Source: Crambe crambe
Taxonomy: Eukaryota > Porifera > Demospongiae > Poecilosclerida > Crambeidae
DNA: 64,000 nucleotides
Reading direction: 5' to 3'
Assembly: GCA_963924555.1 (NCBI GenBank)
Contig: OZ004594.1
Coordinates: forward strand, 2,635,563 to 2,699,562
Shown: piece after piece, positions 61,401 to 64,000 of the stretch
How the letters are laid out: each line of letters opens with the position of its first letter
Numbering within the stretch: the first letter of the stretch is position 1
Program-made: the position numbers and the translations under genes
The notes under the pieces: model-generated
What the model saw: the letters and a program-made list of their open reading frames with translations, nothing else
The model's database searches: none
Told to the model about the DNA's origin: nothing

Positions 61401-62763
61401 AAAGAAAGAAAAACATCAAAGAAAAAGAACAAAGAAAAGAAAATCACTAAAAATCATCAAAAAAAACAACAACAAACAACAGCAACAAACACCAAAGAAA
61501 AAGAAATCAAAGAAAAACACCAAAGAAAAAGAAAATCAAAGTTTTGTTTGTGTTTTTAATTTGACGAAAATCAATGTGAGAACAGGAAATTTTTTACCTA
61601 ATATATAATAGTATGCAGTTAGCTAATACCTTACTGTTTACAGAGATCATTCCATATGCAATACACACATACACTAGAGTGTATCTATCAATAGATGCAT
61701 GACTAAAGGTATCTATCAATAAATGCATGACTAAAGATTAAAGAGAAGCATGCATGCCCCATATTCCAGCACAATGATGTTGAAAATCAGGCCATGATAA
61801 AGATGTAGCTATACAGACCACCTATCATATTCAGATTGAATGGACGAGGATTCACTGTTATTGTAAACATGACATTGTAGTTATTGTTTACTTTCCCTGT
61901 CTACTTAGTGCAAGATATATAGTCAGACAACAAGAGCAGGTATATGTATGTAGCCAGCTAGCTATATGCAGCAACAGTGTGCATTGCAGCATGGGAAGAG
62001 AAGCAACGGAATGAAGCCTCTTAGGAGTTGAAGGGAAAGACTATATACATGCTTCCTCTTGGGAGTGAGAGGAGGAAATGCACCAAAACACAAAGCTATA
62101 CCTATGGCTTTTTCCAGGAGATAAGAGTTATCTCTATGTATATAATAAGGAGCCATATAAAAATTATCTCTGAAATGACCCATACATATATTTTTATCTA
62201 CTGTTTGCTCTTATAGCTACTAACTGTGATTTCCTTAACAATCAGAACACATTAGCTAATGATCACACATTAGAAGATAACTCAGTGCATACTAACTGTG
62301 ATAGCTACAACACAGTTTTTGGGGTGCTTCACACCTTTGACTGACCACATTATTGTGCACAAGTTTGCCATTTAGAGGTATCTGTCAATTTTTGGACTTC
62401 TACCTAATTGGATGCAGTTTGTGCATATTTGGCTAAATGCTCAAAAGTGGTGTAGCTAGCTATAGCCTGCCAGTGAAGCCAACATGGGTCCTCCTAATAA
62501 CTACGTATGTTTCCTCTCGCCACCCTCCCCCATGTCCCTGTGTGTGTTTGCCCCTAGTCCTGGGTACATAGGATGTAAATAGTGATGCAGCTGCATTGGT
62601 TGGGCAAGCCTTTTCATGCATGCATACATTGCAAGGCACTACATAAATAGCTACATGGAGTTTGATTAAAATAAACATTACTGTTTTTGCACGAATTTGA
62701 TGATTATGATTAATGTAATACTGACTAATGCATGATTAATTTTATTGGGGGAGAGTGTGAGCA
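61401..62763. other. Spacer between gene I and the pseudogene
   Basis: No gene. The part 61400-61560 is A-rich low-complexity sequence (aaagaaaaacatcaaag units). 61690-61860 duplicates part of the 58770-59140 spacer. An AATAAA (minus strand) at about 62742, 17 bases past the gene I stop, could be its polyadenylation signal. Confidence 0.5.
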
Positions 62764-64000
62764 TCAGTTTCCTCGTCTGTATTGGGTCTGTAAGTCCTTA
62801 TACAGTTCTTGTCCACACAGGAGGTCAGCCCCCAGCTTGGTAGCCTCAGGGTGAACAGCTCTGTCCTCCTCTGACCACTGCAGCAACTTTGTATCAGGCA
62901 GGGAGAGTTGTCTGGAGATGTCCAAGAAGTTTGGACGTTGAGAAGGCACAGGACTCCTGTAATGAGTAGTACACATGATGCTGATCTAGACAAAATGTAG
63001 ATGGGATCCAGGTACATAAAAAAATTTTTCTCTTGATGCAAACCACCAAAGTCTCAAAATTAAGGATTCTATTATTATAGTGCGAAAAATTTTGGTGGGA
63101 TAAAATTTTCATCAAATATTGAAGTTTAACTGTTATAAATTCCTTTGTTTTTGTGTATTAATTTTTAAAAAATAGCATAGTCCGAAAATTCCCGCTATGT
63201 GGTCAACACAATCAGCTGTACAGTGAATAACAGCTGCTATGTATAACTGTTAGATATGTGGCCTATACATAGTTATGTAACTATACCAGCATAATATCAT
63301 GATGCTGTAGAGGGTATGGGGACAACCAGGAGGAGGGGGGAGACGAAACCCTGTGTCTATCAACTTGAGCACCTATAGAGTATCACAGCTTAAGATAAGT
63401 GTTATACCAAAAAACTCTTATCATATCATATACTTCATTATTTGCATAGTCCTCAAATGGTTTATGTCCCACACTCCATATCTCATACATGAGAGCTCCA
63501 TAGCTCCACACATCACTAGCACTGGAGTACTTCTTGTAGTAGAGAGCCTGCAGGATTGGCACATCTTGTAAGTACTGATAGCTACTGCCTCACAGCAATA
63601 CCTCAGGGGCTGTCCACTTGACTGGGATCTGACCACCATGAGAAACATAGTAACTTTCATTCATCAGGTCACGTGACATTCCAAAGTCAGCTATCTGTAT
63701 ATGTAAGTATGATCATTTATATGAATAAGTTCATACATTCTCTAGCTACTTACCTTGCATATCTCATCTTCAGAGACTAAGATGTTCCTTGCAGCCAGGT
63801 CTCTGTGAACAAAGGCCTTGTTGGACAGGTAGGCCATCCCAGAGGCCACTTGTCGACAGTAACTCAGGAGGGTGTGGTCATCCACACCTTTAACTTCTCC
63901 TTCTTTGGACTTTGTTTTGAGGAGATGATCTCTGAGGTCTCCCTTTGTCAGCAGTTCCAAAACTAACAAAATCTATACATACAATGTGTAAGATTTGCAG
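62764..64000 (-). CDS. Receptor tyrosine kinase I, C-terminal part (cut by window edge)
   Basis: Five 3' exons are present: 63972-63754 ([25 protein letters not shown]), 63694-63602 (DFG; WTAPE), 63547-63434 ([20 protein letters not shown]), 63372-63287 ([13 protein letters not shown]) and 62956-62764 (tail, ending LQTQYRRGN). All frames are open with normal splice sites. The ATP-binding lobe, helix and ectodomain lie beyond 64000. Exons and introns are nearly identical to gene H over 53690-54240, so the pair arose by recent tandem duplication. The one visible intron donor after 63287 (GTATAG) is weaker than in its sisters. Confidence 0.88.

Noticed and set aside
61381..61608. Lys-rich plus-strand frame
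   Set aside because: Composition is that of an A-rich low-complexity repeat (aaagaaaaacatc units); no homologous frame nearby.

Overview
This is animal nuclear DNA, most likely from a demosponge and probably Amphimedon queenslandica. The species is an inference. It rests on short phase-conserved introns, a large tandem family of receptor tyrosine kinases (RTKs) with an ectodomain I cannot match to a common animal domain, and a genome saturated with TAGCTA-type words. Nothing in the window looks bacterial or viral.

The window is dominated by a head-to-tail array of RTK genes, all on the minus strand, so each gene reads from high to low coordinates. I could rebuild exon chains with GT-AG (one GC-AG) junctions and consistent phases for seven complete genes: A 1666-7136 (1123 aa), B 10127-12777 (509 aa), C 14171-18207 (679 aa), D 18652-23264 (738 aa), F 30904-35641 (896 aa), G 35969-41564 (1158 aa) and H 52907-58509 (1042 aa). 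The 3' end of an eighth gene (I) runs off the right edge. Each protein has a signal peptide exon, zero to two copies of a ~200-aa Cys-containing ectodomain, often a Thr/Pro-rich stalk, one membrane helix, a juxtamembrane region built of tiny tyrosine-bearing exons, and a kinase domain with all catalytic motifs plus a conserved C-terminal tail.

Between the intact genes lie derivatives of the same family: a kinase-less membrane remnant (1009-1500), a degenerate ectodomain (8245-8620), a broken kinase (E, 23560-24470), a frameshifted ectodomain copy (E2, 29092-30597) near an exon of NPAY repeats (26204-26460), a probably secreted two-domain chimera (G2, 43497-46340), and scattered kinase-exon fossils (41735, 42740, 46500-47745, 59590-61400). 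The array shows how a receptor family changes its outer parts while keeping the kinase end nearly constant.

The largest break in the array (about 47.8-52.9 kb) holds a seven-helix G-protein-coupled receptor gene (50069-51175, minus) and, 33 bp upstream of its start codon, a 1002-bp pogo/Tigger-like element with TA target duplications. That element carries a truncated transposase N-terminus and a fragment resembling a HIRAN-like domain. Other transposon traces include at least five short elements sharing CAxGG...GTAG-type ends and 5-bp target duplications, several perfect-palindrome miniature elements, minisatellites and long microsatellites. Two of the microsatellites form the polypyrimidine tracts of gene C splice acceptors. 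All calls come from reading the sequence; no database search or transcript data was available.
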